Of a DNA stretch of 64,000 bases, positions 8,692 through 17,929 are shown one piece after another. The stretch is from CAZRUA01 sp964603125. GTDB taxonomy: Bacteria > Bacteroidota > Bacteroidia > B-17B0 > Aurantibacillaceae. The position numbers and the translations under genes were made by a program. Location: positions 1 to 64,000 of the forward strand of contig CAZRUA010000004.1 in NCBI GenBank assembly GCA_964603125.1. Reading direction: 5' to 3'. The notes below the pieces were generated by a model. The model was not told the origin of the DNA and did not search any database. It was given only the letters and a program-made list of their open reading frames with translations. How positions within the stretch are numbered: position 1 is the stretch's first letter; each line of letters starts with the position of its first letter.

Positions 8692-10860
8692 ATGATAAAA
8701 AAAACATTATCTATTTTGTTTTTGTTTACGGTTGTTTTTTATTCAAACGTAAATGCGCAAAACCCTGATTCTACACGAACCAAAAAAACGAATAAATCTT
8801 CTTCTATTGAAGAACCGCCAGCATTAGGTGAAGTATTTAAACCTACCATTGGTTTTGGTACTGGTTTGTTTTCATACTATGGCGATTTATACTCTAAACA
8901 TGCTCAATCTCCCTGGGTTTCTCGTGTTGGTTTTGATGTAAATTTATCTCAACCACTTAATAAGTATTTGAATTTAAATTTCAACACTTTTTTTGGTAAG
9001 CTTGGTGCTAATGAGCAATTAGGTTTGCGTAATGAAAATTTTCAATCTGAAATTAGAGGTGGAGGAGTTAATTTACAATACGATTTTGGAAATTTTATTG
9101 ACAAAGACTTTGGTATTCGCCCTTATATCAGTGCAGGTATTTCGGGATTTGAGTTTTTAACTAAAACAGATTTATTTGATAGAAACGGGAATAGATATTA
9201 TTACTGGCAAGACGGTTCAATAAAAAATATGGCTGAAGGAAGCCTTGGTTCACAAAATGCAGTTGATTTGGTTAGAGATTATTACTATGAAAGTGATGTT
9301 AGGGAATTGAATTTGGATGGATTTGGAAAATACGCGGAGAGAAGTTGGGCCGTGCCTTTAAGTGCTGGATTTAAAATTGATGTCACAGAAAGAGCTCACT
9401 TAGAAGTTGGTACAACATTTTATTTTACTTTCACAGATTACATTGACGGTATTACTCCTAAAAGTACTGGTGATAGAAAAGGCTTGAAAGGTTTTGATAA
9501 GTTTGTTTATACATCAGCCTCTTTAAATTACGACCTTGTAATTAACAGAAAGGATAAATCGGATACTACCGATAATTTGGAAGATTCTGGATACCTATTT
9601 GCTTATGAAGGCGATGAGGATAACGATGGCGTAAATGATTTTAATGATAAGTGTCATCAAACGCCAGCAGGAGTTAAAGTGGATAAACATGGTTGCCCAG
9701 TGGATGAAGATAAAGATATGATTCCTGATTACCGCGACGAAGAATTGCCAACTCCTTCTGAATTAGTTGCTGATCCTCTTGGTGTAGGAATTACCGATGA
9801 GGTGGCTCAAGCGTGGTATGATTTCTTTAATGATAGTACTGATGGAGAAGGCTTTGTAAAAGTATTGGATTTAGATTCGGCTAAAAAGAAGAAAGTTGAT
9901 GTTAAGAAAGGTTCTAGTAGTATTGAATATACAGTTGAACTTAAACGTTACAAAGGTGGTGTTCCTGAAGATGAAATGCCTTATTTGTTAAGTATTGGAG
10001 ACATTGAATCAATTGATGTAGATGGTGAAACTGTTGTTTATTTGGCAGGTAGGTATGATAGTATTAGATTAGCGATTCAACGTAAAAATGAATTTGTTAA
10101 TGAAGGAATAAAAAATGCTAAAGTAGGTTACTTTAAAGATGGGAAATACAATTCATTAACGGATGAAGAAGTTGATAACGCATTAAAAGCAGAAAATAAT
10201 GGTTTAGCAACAAATATTAAAGACCCAAGTAATACTCATAATTCCGAGACACATGGTTCGGGTGATGGCAGTATATTATTCAGGGTTCAATTAGGAGCTT
10301 ACCATTATCATTTATCGCCAACTGTATTTAAAAATGCAGGCAAAATCATAGAATTACGCACCGATGATGGTTTATATAAGTATGTTACAGAAAGTTATAA
10401 AACGTTAGAAGAAGCAGCTATTCATAAGGCAGATTTAGTTTTTGAAGGTTATCCAGATGCTTTTATTTCTGCTTATAAAAATGGTAAACGAATTTCATTA
10501 AAATCAGCAGGTGCTAATTTTGAAAATAACAATGATGCAGCTAATGAAAATTTAAGTGAAACAAAAAACATTGGTGGCTCGGTAGATAAATCATTAGTTA
10601 CCTTTAAAATTCAGTTAGGTGGTTTGAAAAAATCTAGCGACGCAGAGTCAATCAGTGGATTAAATGAATTAAAAGACGTTAATAAACAGATAACACCTTC
10701 TGGTTTAGTTAGGGTTACTGCTGGTAATTTTAATAACTACAATGAGGCAACAAAATATAAGGCTAGTTTAATCGAAAAAGGTATTGCAGATGCTTTTGTT
10801 ATTGCTTCGTTTAAAGGCGAAATTATTTCGATACAAGAGGCTCTTGAGTTGTTGAAATAA
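8692..10860 (+). CDS. Beta-barrel protein with TSP3 repeats and three SPOR-like units
   Basis: A 722-residue exported protein with a signal peptide ending VNAQ at residue 23. Residues 50-285 form a barrel domain homologous to the 5967 product; both carry a Y-x-W-x-D-G-S-I motif and the same order of strands. TSP3-like calcium repeats occupy about 305-350 (DEDNDGVNDFNDKC, HGCPVDEDKDMIPDYRDE). Three SPOR-like units follow at about 412-495, 528-604 and 636-722, each ending in a G-x-x-x-A-[FK]-V-like strand and an I-S-[IL] turn; the last two begin RVQLGAY and KIQLGGL. A membrane barrel joined to several putative peptidoglycan-binding units would tether outer membrane to cell wall in place of OmpA. 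The first SPOR unit is the most divergent. Function is inferred. Confidence 0.75.
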   Translation: MIKKTLSILFLFTVVFYSNVNAQNPDSTRTKKTNKSSSIEEPPALGEVFKPTIGFGTGLFSYYGDLYSKHAQSPWVSRVGFDVNLSQPLNKYLNLNFNTFFGKLGANEQLGLRNENFQSEIRGGGVNLQYDFGNFIDKDFGIRPYISAGISGFEFLTKTDLFDRNGNRYYYWQDGSIKNMAEGSLGSQNAVDLVRDYYYESDVRELNLDGFGKYAERSWAVPLSAGFKIDVTERAHLEVGTTFYFTFTDYIDGITPKSTGDRKGLKGFDKFVYTSASLNYDLVINRKDKSDTTDNLEDSGYLFAYEGDEDNDGVNDFNDKCHQTPAGVKVDKHGCPVDEDKDMIPDYRDEELPTPSELVADPLGVGITDEVAQAWYDFFNDSTDGEGFVKVLDLDSAKKKKVDVKKGSSSIEYTVELKRYKGGVPEDEMPYLLSIGDIESIDVDGETVVYLAGRYDSIRLAIQRKNEFVNEGIKNAKVGYFKDGKYNSLTDEEVDNALKAENNGLATNIKDPSNTHNSETHGSGDGSILFRVQLGAYHYHLSPTVFKNAGKIIELRTDDGLYKYVTESYKTLEEAAIHKADLVFEGYPDAFISAYKNGKRISLKSAGANFENNNDAANENLSETKNIGGSVDKSLVTFKIQLGGLKKSSDAESISGLNELKDVNKQITPSGLVRVTAGNFNNYNEATKYKASLIEKGIADAFVIASFKGEIISIQEALELLK

Positions 10861-10907
10861 AAAATGGCATTATCTTTGAATATTAATTAAACCTAAATAA
10901 AATCAAC

Positions 10908-11204
10908 ATGAAAAAAATTTTCGCAAGCATAGCATTATTAATAGCACTAGTAGTATTTGTTAGTCCGGTTGTGGCTCAAACCGCGAAGGGTAAAAAATCA
11001 GCAAAATCAGCAAAAACAACCAAAAAGCAAGATCCTGTTAAAAAAGATCAAGACACTACAAAACCAGGTGGAACTAGAATGGGTATTAATAAGGCAGGAT
11101 TGCCAGTAAAGGGAACTTCAAAGGGAAATTCAGCGGCTAAAACAACAAAGCCAGAAGAAAAGAAAGACGAAAAAAAGGAAGAAACTAAAACTGAACCTAA
11201 ATAG
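10908..11204 (+). CDS. Small Lys-rich secreted protein
   Basis: A 98-residue protein with a clear signal peptide (cleavage after VVAQ, residue 24). The mature part is almost only Lys, Ala, Ser, Thr, Pro, Glu and Gly, basic in the middle and Lys/Glu-alternating at the end, with one less simple segment, TRMGINKAGLPVKGTSKG. No catalytic or metal motif is present and the mature chain is probably unstructured. It lies 47 nt after the barrel/SPOR gene on the same strand and may be co-transcribed. A weak all-A/T hairpin lies at about 11251-11270. Function unknown. Confidence 0.6.
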   Translation: MKKIFASIALLIALVVFVSPVVAQTAKGKKSAKSAKTTKKQDPVKKDQDTTKPGGTRMGINKAGLPVKGTSKGNSAAKTTKPEEKKDEKKEETKTEPK

Positions 11205-11295
11205 TTTTAACGCTTCTTAACAAATTACTTTTTCCTTTTTAGGTTACCTTATTTATTTTTTGAAATAAATAGTAAATCAATTAAATGTAAACTTC

Positions 11296-11886
11296 ATGAA
11301 AACAATTTTGTTTATAGTAAGTTTGTTTGTTTTTGCTTCAGGTAACGCTCAAACTAAGAATGATACCGTTAAGGGTACATTGTTGCCTGTAACTTACACT
11401 GATGGTGTAGGATTGCCCACTGTTTATTGCGATCCAGTTTATTGTTATACGCAAATGACTTTTAAAAATAAAAAGGCATATGCAAATTGGACAAGATTAA
11501 AGTACAATGTTAAAGTTGTTTATCCGTATGCAATATTGGCTTCGGCAAAATTAAAGGAGTACGATAGGGTGCTGGCAACATTACCCAACGAGGCAGCTAG
11601 AAAGGAATACATGAAAAAAGCGGAGAAAGATTTGAAAAAGGAATTTGAAGATGAGTTAAAACAACTAACATATTCCCAAGGTAAAATCTTAATCAAACTT
11701 ATTGATAGAGAAACAGGTCATACATCTTATGATTTGGTAAAACAATTAAGAGGAAGTTTTTCAGCTTTTGTGTGGCAAGGTGTAGCAAGTTTATTCGGCT
11801 CTAGTTTAAAGTCGGAGTATGACGCAAAAGGCGAGGATAAATTTATAGAAATTGCCATTTATCAGATAGAAAACGGAATGATATAA
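11296..11886 (+). CDS. DUF4294-like exported protein
   Basis: A 196-residue protein with a signal peptide ending GNAQ (residue 19). The core from about 55 to 190 has the DUF4294 look: NWTRLKYNVKVVYPYAILASAKLKEYD, a basic helical region, then SQGKILIKLIDRETGHTSYDLVKQLRG and FVWQGVA. This family is found in Bacteroidota and has no known function; conserved Arg, Tyr and Glu residues fit a small helical periplasmic protein. Its TAA overlaps the ATG of the next gene by one base (TAATG), so the two are translationally coupled. Confidence 0.7.
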   Translation: MKTILFIVSLFVFASGNAQTKNDTVKGTLLPVTYTDGVGLPTVYCDPVYCYTQMTFKNKKAYANWTRLKYNVKVVYPYAILASAKLKEYDRVLATLPNEAARKEYMKKAEKDLKKEFEDELKQLTYSQGKILIKLIDRETGHTSYDLVKQLRGSFSAFVWQGVASLFGSSLKSEYDAKGEDKFIEIAIYQIENGMI

Positions 11887-12938
11887 TGTGGAGTAAATTA
11901 TTGAATTTTAAAGCTCCGATGATTGTTTTTATAATAATTGTCGGAGCTTTTTATTTTAACTCACTTTATAATTTTAAATTATATAAAGATGATATAGTTA
12001 ATACGGAAATGGTGAAGCCATACTCTCTAAGTGGTTTCGTCCATTTTTTTTATTGCAATTACGATGGACGTTGGTTTAATCAAGTTGTACTTTATATATT
12101 ATTCTCTTTCATTGTAGTTAGCCCTGAACTAATTTTGTTGTTTCAGCTTTGCTTGTTTTTAATAGCAGCTTTTTATACTGGCAAATTGTTGGCTAGAATT
12201 ATCGGAAATGAACATAATAAATTTCTAAACGGGTTGTTTGTTTTGTGTTGCTGGTATTGTTTTGAGATGAAGGACGAAACCGAAGTTTTTTTATGGTTAA
12301 CTTCTTTGTCTATTTACATGCTAAGCACCTTGTTTGTTCTTGTGCTATTAAACATTGTTTTTAATGAAAGCGTTCCTTTCTTTGAATTTGCTGCGGCAAT
12401 TATTTTAAGCGCCTGCCTAGGTGGTTTGTCCGAAAGTGCTTCAATTTTGTTGCTTTTAGTTTTCGCGTTTTTATTTTTCAACACAATAATTACAGTTAAA
12501 AACAAAAATCTAATTATATGGATGTCAATAGCTTGTATTTTAGGTTTGGTAATTAATTATGTTGCTCCTGGTAGGCAAATACGAGCTGAATCAATTGTTC
12601 ATTTAAGTAAATATCAACATCTAAAAAATAGTATTCATAGTTTTGTGTGGCCTTTTGAGGGTATTGGTTTTTGGTTAAGCAAATTAGTAGCTTTTGTTTC
12701 TGTTGTTTGTTTTTTCAGATTCAACATCAAACAGAGGTTTGATTTCAAGATTTTGGTTCAAATTACTTTGCTATTATTTTTAATTACTTTAGGTATTTTC
12801 GGCCTCGTAAGTATTACCTTATCTGATGTTGTACCTGCTCGCGTTTCGGCTATTTTGCATTTGTTTTGGTTGGTGTTATTCGGTATTCTTGCTACCAGTT
12901 TTATTAGGAAGGGGAAAACTGCAGTTGCTGAAGGTTAA
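11886..12938 (+). CDS. Polytopic membrane protein, GT-C/DUF6056-like
   Basis: A 350-residue integral membrane protein with about ten hydrophobic helices. After helix 1 there is an acidic loop, YKDDIVNTEM, then a NYDGRWFNQ motif. Further on are EDET-like residues (MKDETEVFLWLTS) and GGLSESASILL between helices. This layout, with an acidic first periplasmic loop and a Ser-Glu in a later helix, resembles lipid-linked-sugar-dependent GT-C transferases and the DUF6056 family. The match is by pattern only and a catalytic role is unproven. It overlaps the DUF4294 gene by one base. No terminator is obvious in the 114 bp before fabD. Confidence 0.55.
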   Translation: MWSKLLNFKAPMIVFIIIVGAFYFNSLYNFKLYKDDIVNTEMVKPYSLSGFVHFFYCNYDGRWFNQVVLYILFSFIVVSPELILLFQLCLFLIAAFYTGKLLARIIGNEHNKFLNGLFVLCCWYCFEMKDETEVFLWLTSLSIYMLSTLFVLVLLNIVFNESVPFFEFAAAIILSACLGGLSESASILLLLVFAFLFFNTIITVKNKNLIIWMSIACILGLVINYVAPGRQIRAESIVHLSKYQHLKNSIHSFVWPFEGIGFWLSKLVAFVSVVCFFRFNIKQRFDFKILVQITLLLFLITLGIFGLVSITLSDVVPARVSAILHLFWLVLFGILATSFIRKGKTAVAEG

Positions 12939-13052
12939 AATTGTGTTAACCAGCCGTTTTCAACAAAATTTGGTTGATATTCTAAATAGTTAAACTTGGC
13001 TTTAAGCCTTTATATTCAGTATTTTTAGAGTCTGGACTTTAAAAATCTAATT

Positions 13053-13928
13053 ATGCACGCATACATTTTCCCTGGACAAGGTTCACAGTTCTCTGGAATG
13101 GGCAAAGACCTTTATGATTCGAACGAAGAAGCAAAGAAATTATTTGAGAAAGCAAATGAAATTCTTGGTTTTAGAATTACTGACATTATGTTTTCTGGAA
13201 CTGATGAGGAATTAAAGCAAACAAAAGTAACACAACCTGCAATATTTTTGCATTCAACTATTTTAGCTTCAACTTTAAATGATTTTAAACCTGATATGGT
13301 TGCCGGACATTCTTTAGGCGAATTTTCGGCTTTAGTAGCAAACAAAACTTTAAGTTTTGAAGATGCTTTAGTTTTGGTAAGTAAGCGTGCTTTGGCAATG
13401 CAAAAAGCTTGTGAAATTAATCCATCTACAATGGCGGCAGTGCTTGGTTTAGATGATAAAATTGTAGAGGAAGTTTGTGCCTCAATAACGGATGAGGTTG
13501 TGGTAGCAGCCAATTACAACTGTCCTGGGCAACTTGTTATTTCAGGCTCCTTAAACGGAATTAATATAGCTTGCGAAAAATTAAAAGCTGCGGGTGCTAA
13601 ACGCGCTTTGGTTTTACCGGTAGGTGGCGCATTCCATTCTCCATTAATGCAACCAGCGCAAATTGAGTTAGAGGCTGCGATTCATGCAACAAATTTCAAT
13701 CAACCTATTTGCCCTGTTTACCAAAACGTAACGGCTTCTGCTGTTTCTAATCCTAATGAAATTAAGCAAAATTTGATTTTGCAATTAACAGCCCCTGTTA
13801 AATGGACACAAACCGCTGAGCAAATGATTAAGGATGGCGCAACTAAATTTACAGAAGTGGGTCCGGGTAAAGTATTACAAGGATTAGTGAAAAAAGTTAA
13901 CAAGGACATCGAAGCTGTTAGTGCATAA
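13053..13928 (+). CDS. fabD: Malonyl-CoA:ACP transacylase
   Basis: A 291-residue cytoplasmic enzyme that loads malonyl groups onto acyl carrier protein for fatty-acid synthesis. The full motif set is present: GQGSQ (8-12), the nucleophile S87 in GHSLGE, R112 in KRALAMQ, H195 in GAFHSPLM, and QPAIF near 61. Length is normal for bacterial FabD. The stop codon is one base before the ATG of the next gene. No other fatty-acid synthesis gene lies nearby, which is common for fabD in this phylum. Confidence 0.96.
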   Translation: MHAYIFPGQGSQFSGMGKDLYDSNEEAKKLFEKANEILGFRITDIMFSGTDEELKQTKVTQPAIFLHSTILASTLNDFKPDMVAGHSLGEFSALVANKTLSFEDALVLVSKRALAMQKACEINPSTMAAVLGLDDKIVEEVCASITDEVVVAANYNCPGQLVISGSLNGINIACEKLKAAGAKRALVLPVGGAFHSPLMQPAQIELEAAIHATNFNQPICPVYQNVTASAVSNPNEIKQNLILQLTAPVKWTQTAEQMIKDGATKFTEVGPGKVLQGLVKKVNKDIEAVSA

Positions 13929-13929
13929 A

Positions 13930-14637
13930 ATGATTAAACGATTAGCCATTATAATTTTTCTTTCGCTGAGTTTGTTAAAAGCAAACGCGCAGTTTGTTAA
14001 TGGAATTGGAATTTTTGCGGCTGGTGATGCCTCTCGTCATAAATGGATGCTTAAGGACAGCGCCGTAATGTGTATGGGAGAACCTTATACAGATAAGTTT
14101 AAAGGCAAAAATGCATATCGATACGGTGGAGGAATAATTATTGATTTTTTTAGTGGAGATCATTTTAGATGGCGAACCGAATTTGAGTATATTTTAAAAG
14201 GTTCAAAGGATCCTAAGTTTACTTGTAGGTCAGTTGACGATGTTCAAAAAGAATATTTCAAAAACAAACTAAATTATATTGAGTGGAATAACTTTTTAAT
14301 TTTCCGTCAGGAGTTATTTTCGTTTGTGCCTTATGCACTAGTTGGCCCAAGAGTGGGTTATACTTTTAGAAACAAACCAACTGTTTACGAGAATGTTTTG
14401 AATAATGTTCCTAAGTTTCATTTTAGCTGGAGCGCTGGTGCAGGAATTGAATTGGTTACATATGGCAATTTTAAACCTTATTTAGAGTATCATTACAATC
14501 CCGATATTATTAAATTATACAGAAGCAGTAAGTTGGATGTTAGCAACAGAACACACGAACTAAGGTTGGGATTAATTTATAGATTTAAAAAACGTAAAGA
14601 GGCTTGCAATACACCTATTTACGATGGCTCATATTAA
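13930..14637 (+). CDS. Outer-membrane beta-barrel protein (PorT-like fold)
   Basis: A 235-residue exported protein with a signal peptide ending ANAQ. The mature chain has alternating strand sequences, a GGGIIIDF-type strand, and a final R-L-G-L-I-Y-R-F strand typical of small outer-membrane barrels. ATG 13930 was preferred to GTG 13921 because it gives the better signal peptide and sits one base after the fabD stop. A Cys pair in the mature part (CMGE and TCRS) could form a disulfide. No specific function can be assigned. Confidence 0.65.
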   Translation: MIKRLAIIIFLSLSLLKANAQFVNGIGIFAAGDASRHKWMLKDSAVMCMGEPYTDKFKGKNAYRYGGGIIIDFFSGDHFRWRTEFEYILKGSKDPKFTCRSVDDVQKEYFKNKLNYIEWNNFLIFRQELFSFVPYALVGPRVGYTFRNKPTVYENVLNNVPKFHFSWSAGAGIELVTYGNFKPYLEYHYNPDIIKLYRSSKLDVSNRTHELRLGLIYRFKKRKEACNTPIYDGSY

Positions 14638-14657
14638 TAAATTTAAAAATAAATAAA

Positions 14658-15875
14658 ATGGTAATTTCAAAGGAAGCACTTTTTTCACTTACTAAAGGAG
14701 TGATGATGCCGCAAGAAGAAATGCTTGAGGTGGCAAGAAAAAAAGGAAAATTATTTATTGGCGTTCCAAGCGAAGTCACTTACCAAGAAAACCGTGTTCC
14801 TTTAGTGCCAGATGCTGTTGCTTTATTAGTGAATTTAGGTCATCGTGTAGTTATTGAAACAAATGCGGGTAAAGCAGCTAATTTTCAAGATAATGATTAC
14901 AGCGAGGCTGGTGCAGAAATAGCATACACTAAAGATGAAGTTTATAAAGCAGATACAATTTTAAAAATTGCACCACCAACTTTAGAAGAAATTGAATTGA
15001 TGAAGCCAAAACAAAATTTGTTTTCGGCTTTGCAATTTACTACTCAACCCGAAAACTTTTTACGCAGACTTTCTGCTAAAAAAGTAAATGCAGTGGCTAT
15101 CGATTGGATAACGGATGAGCAGGGTATTTTTCCTGCTGTAAGAGCAATGGGCGAAATTGCAGGAGGAGCATCAATACTTATTGCTGCAGAATACTTAACC
15201 AATACAAATAATGGTATGGGTTCTATTTTAGGCGGTATCAGTGGTATTTCTCCTACCGAAGTAATTATTATTGGAGCAGGAACTGTTGGTGAATTTGCTG
15301 CACGTGCGGCGATAGGTTTAGGAGCTTATGTAAAGGTTTTTGATAATTCAACTTCACGTTTACGTCGTTTGCAAAACATATTAGGTACACGTGTTTTTAC
15401 TTCTGTTATACAACCAAAAGTGCTTGCTAAGCATTTAAAGAGTGCCGATGTAGTAATTGGAGCTATCAGAAGTAGTAAAGGGAGAACTCCTGTAATTGTT
15501 ACTGAAGCAATGGTTCAAGACATGAAGAGTGGAGCTGTAATTGTTGATGTTAGTATTGACCAAGGAGGTTGTTTTGAAACATCAGAAGTTACAAATCATA
15601 CAAAACCTGTTTTTAGAAAACATGGGGTTATTCATTACTGTGTTCCAAATATTGCATCTCGCGTTTCACGCACTGCATCTTATGCAATGAGTAATATATT
15701 TTCCCAAATTGTAATGAATATGGGTGATGAAGGTGGTTTTGAGAGTTTATTGCGTAAGGATTCGGGCGTTCGTAGTGGGGTTTATCTTTATAATGGTGTT
15801 TTAACTAATGAGTATTTAGCCGAAACATTTAAATTACCATTTAAGGATATTAATTTGTTAATGGCAATGTTTTAA
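14658..15875 (+). CDS. ald: Alanine dehydrogenase / transhydrogenase-alpha family enzyme
   Basis: A 405-residue NAD-dependent enzyme of the alanine dehydrogenase/PntA family. It has an N-terminal substrate domain with ENRVPLVPDAV, a Rossmann motif GAGTVG (206-211), and the Ald-like block VIVDVSIDQGGCFETSE followed by HYCVPN. K103 fits the substrate-binding Lys. The His that follows it in classic Ald (LHL motif) is Gln here (LFSALQF), which leaves the reaction somewhat open. ATG 14658 was chosen; the upstream frame to 14604 overlaps the barrel gene and is not protein-like. The next gene starts 11 nt downstream and looks co-transcribed. NADH-forming deamination of alanine is the likely role. 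Confidence 0.8.
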   Translation: MVISKEALFSLTKGVMMPQEEMLEVARKKGKLFIGVPSEVTYQENRVPLVPDAVALLVNLGHRVVIETNAGKAANFQDNDYSEAGAEIAYTKDEVYKADTILKIAPPTLEEIELMKPKQNLFSALQFTTQPENFLRRLSAKKVNAVAIDWITDEQGIFPAVRAMGEIAGGASILIAAEYLTNTNNGMGSILGGISGISPTEVIIIGAGTVGEFAARAAIGLGAYVKVFDNSTSRLRRLQNILGTRVFTSVIQPKVLAKHLKSADVVIGAIRSSKGRTPVIVTEAMVQDMKSGAVIVDVSIDQGGCFETSEVTNHTKPVFRKHGVIHYCVPNIASRVSRTASYAMSNIFSQIVMNMGDEGGFESLLRKDSGVRSGVYLYNGVLTNEYLAETFKLPFKDINLLMAMF

Positions 15876-15886
15876 AATAAAGCAAA

Positions 15887-16276
15887 ATGAATTTTTGGCA
15901 ACGATTAAAATTTTATGGTTTTGGGTTTTTATTAGGCATACTAGTGCTGATGATTATTTTGCGTAATAAGAAATGTTCCAGCCCACATGAGTTAAAAATG
16001 CAGGAGCTATATACACAAACAATTACTTACGATTCTACAATTGCTTGTAAATTAAAGTGCTTAAAACTTGAAGATAGAAAGGTTTTGATAGAAGCTTTAA
16101 AAAAATGTAAAGTCAATTATGATATGAGCGACATACATGCAACACCTTTTGGTAAGTACTACATTGATGGGCAAAATACAAAAGAGATTAAGTACACTTT
16201 AGTAATTGCAGATGAAGATACTTTATCTCACATTGTAAATGTTGAGGTAGGCGCTGTTCCTTGTGAATGTAAGTAG
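15887..16276 (+). CDS. Small membrane-anchored protein, DUF4258-like
   Basis: A 129-residue protein with one N-terminal membrane helix (about 10-25) and a soluble part with conserved Cys (KCSS near 30, CKLKC, and a CECK end). The order 'helix, Cys segment, KYYIDGQNTKEIKYTLVIADED strand pair' resembles DUF4258 proteins often found right after alanine dehydrogenase genes in Bacteroidota. The assignment rests on pattern and gene order. It probably shares a transcript with ald. The paired Cys residues could bind metal or form disulfides. Confidence 0.5.
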   Translation: MNFWQRLKFYGFGFLLGILVLMIILRNKKCSSPHELKMQELYTQTITYDSTIACKLKCLKLEDRKVLIEALKKCKVNYDMSDIHATPFGKYYIDGQNTKEIKYTLVIADEDTLSHIVNVEVGAVPCECK

Positions 16277-16468
16277 TAAAACTACAATCTAATTCCTATC
16301 GGACAAATACCATCAACTTGTTATAAGTTACCATTTCAGGTATTTACAGTGCTGACTACCAAGTCAAATTTAGTTGGAGAATATTAATGGGATAAAACGC
16401 TGGTAAATGAGCAGATTTTAGGCTTAATTACTTATTTTCCGTAAATTCGTAGCTCTATTTTTATAGCC

Positions 16469-17914
16469 ATGCAGCACATTAAAAATTATATAAACGGCGC
16501 TTTGGTTGAACCCAATGCTAAACAGTATTTAGACAATTACAATCCAGCAACCGGCAAGGTATATTCGTATATTCCTGATAGCGATGCTACCGATGTGGAA
16601 TTGGCATTTGCGGCGGCAGATGCAGCTTTTGCAGGTTGGAGTGTTACACCAAAGGATGTGCGCTCTCAGTATTTATTAAAAATAGCAAGTTTAATTGAGC
16701 AAAATTTAGATAAATTAGCTTTAGCCGAAAGTATCGATAATGGAAAGCCAGTTAGTTTGGCTAAATCAGTTGATATTCCTAGAGCAGCTGCAAACTTTCA
16801 TTTTTATGGTACGGGTATTTTGCACTATGCTGCTCATGCTCATAGTATGGAGGATACAGCGATTAATTACACCTTGCGCCAACCCGTTGGTGTAGCGGGT
16901 TGTATATCTCCTTGGAATTTACCTTTGTATTTATTCTCTTGGAAAATTGCACCTGCCTTAGCTGCGGGTTGCACTGTAGTAGCCAAACCATCAGAGGTAA
17001 CTCCAATGACAGCCTATTTGCTTTCAGAGATTTGTATTGAAGCCGGTTTACCAAAAGGTGTTTTAAATATAGTACATGGTTTAGGTGGTAAGGTTGGTAA
17101 TGCAATAGTATCGCATAGTAAAATTCCATTAATCTCTTTTACTGGCGGAACGCTCACTGGTAAAGCTATAGCAAGCATAGCAGCACCTATGTTTAAAAAA
17201 CTATCTTTAGAATTAGGGGGTAAAAATCCTAATATTATATTTGATGATTGTGATTATGAAAAAATGTTAAGCACTACAATGCTTTCATCATTTGCAAATC
17301 AAGGTCAAATTTGTTTGTGCGGTTCACGTATTTTTATTCAAAAAGGAATTTACGAAAAGTTCAAAAAAGATTTTGTTGAAAAAACGAAGAAATTAGTAGT
17401 TGGCAATCCGCAAACGGAAGGGGTGAAAATTGGTGCAGTTGTATCAAAACCACATATGGAAAAAATATTGAGTTATGTGGAGCTGGCTAAAACCGAAGGA
17501 GGGACTGTTTTAACAGGAGGAAAGCGTTTAGTTTTAGATGGTGAAAACACAGAAGGGTATTTTATAGAGCCTACAATTATTGAAGGTTTAAGCTATGATT
17601 GTAGAACAAACCAAGAAGAGATTTTTGGACCAGTTGTTACAATTACTCCATTTGAAATGGAAGAAGAAGTAATGAAATATGCTAACAGTACAATGTATGG
17701 TTTGGCCTCAACTGTTTGGACACAAGATATAACAAAGGCTCATCGAGTAGCGCAAAATCTTCATACAGGAATTGTTTGGATTAACTGCTGGTTGTTGCGC
17801 GATTTACGTACTCCTTTTGGAGGTGTAAAATCTTCGGGTGTTGGGCGTGAAGGTGGATTTGAAGCATTAGACTTTTTTACGGAGCCTAAAAATGTTTGTA
17901 TAAAATTAAAATAA
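16469..17914 (+). CDS. nbaE: 2-aminomuconic 6-semialdehyde dehydrogenase (aldehyde dehydrogenase family)
   Basis: A 481-residue NAD-dependent aldehyde dehydrogenase. Catalytic residues are N150 (SPWNLPLYLF), E248 (SLELGGKNP) and C282 (NQGQICLC). The C-terminal WLLRDLRTPFGGVKSSG block and R105 in DIPRAAANF match the Arg pair that holds the dicarboxylate substrate in 2-aminomuconate and 2-hydroxymuconate semialdehyde dehydrogenases. It would oxidise 2-aminomuconate semialdehyde to 2-aminomuconate after the dioxygenase at 4286 and a decarboxylase not seen here. The 192-bp spacer upstream shows no gene. A REP-like palindrome follows it. A hydroxymuconate-specific role cannot be fully excluded, but the nearby deaminase favours the amino substrate. 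Confidence 0.88.
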   Translation: MQHIKNYINGALVEPNAKQYLDNYNPATGKVYSYIPDSDATDVELAFAAADAAFAGWSVTPKDVRSQYLLKIASLIEQNLDKLALAESIDNGKPVSLAKSVDIPRAAANFHFYGTGILHYAAHAHSMEDTAINYTLRQPVGVAGCISPWNLPLYLFSWKIAPALAAGCTVVAKPSEVTPMTAYLLSEICIEAGLPKGVLNIVHGLGGKVGNAIVSHSKIPLISFTGGTLTGKAIASIAAPMFKKLSLELGGKNPNIIFDDCDYEKMLSTTMLSSFANQGQICLCGSRIFIQKGIYEKFKKDFVEKTKKLVVGNPQTEGVKIGAVVSKPHMEKILSYVELAKTEGGTVLTGGKRLVLDGENTEGYFIEPTIIEGLSYDCRTNQEEIFGPVVTITPFEMEEEVMKYANSTMYGLASTVWTQDITKAHRVAQNLHTGIVWINCWLLRDLRTPFGGVKSSGVGREGGFEALDFFTEPKNVCIKLK

Positions 17915-17929
17915 TTAACTAACAATATG

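Noticed and set aside
13112..13513. 133-codon open frame opposite fabD
   Set aside because: It is a low-complexity Ser/Ala/Thr shadow of the fabD reading frame with no start context or homology pattern.
14604..14657. N-terminal extension of the alanine-dehydrogenase-like frame
   Set aside because: It overlaps the barrel gene and has no family similarity; ATG 14658 matches the family start.
16277..16468. Possible small gene or RNA in the spacer before the dehydrogenase
   Set aside because: No open frame with a start, no strong hairpin and no terminator-like T-run was seen; left as plain spacer.
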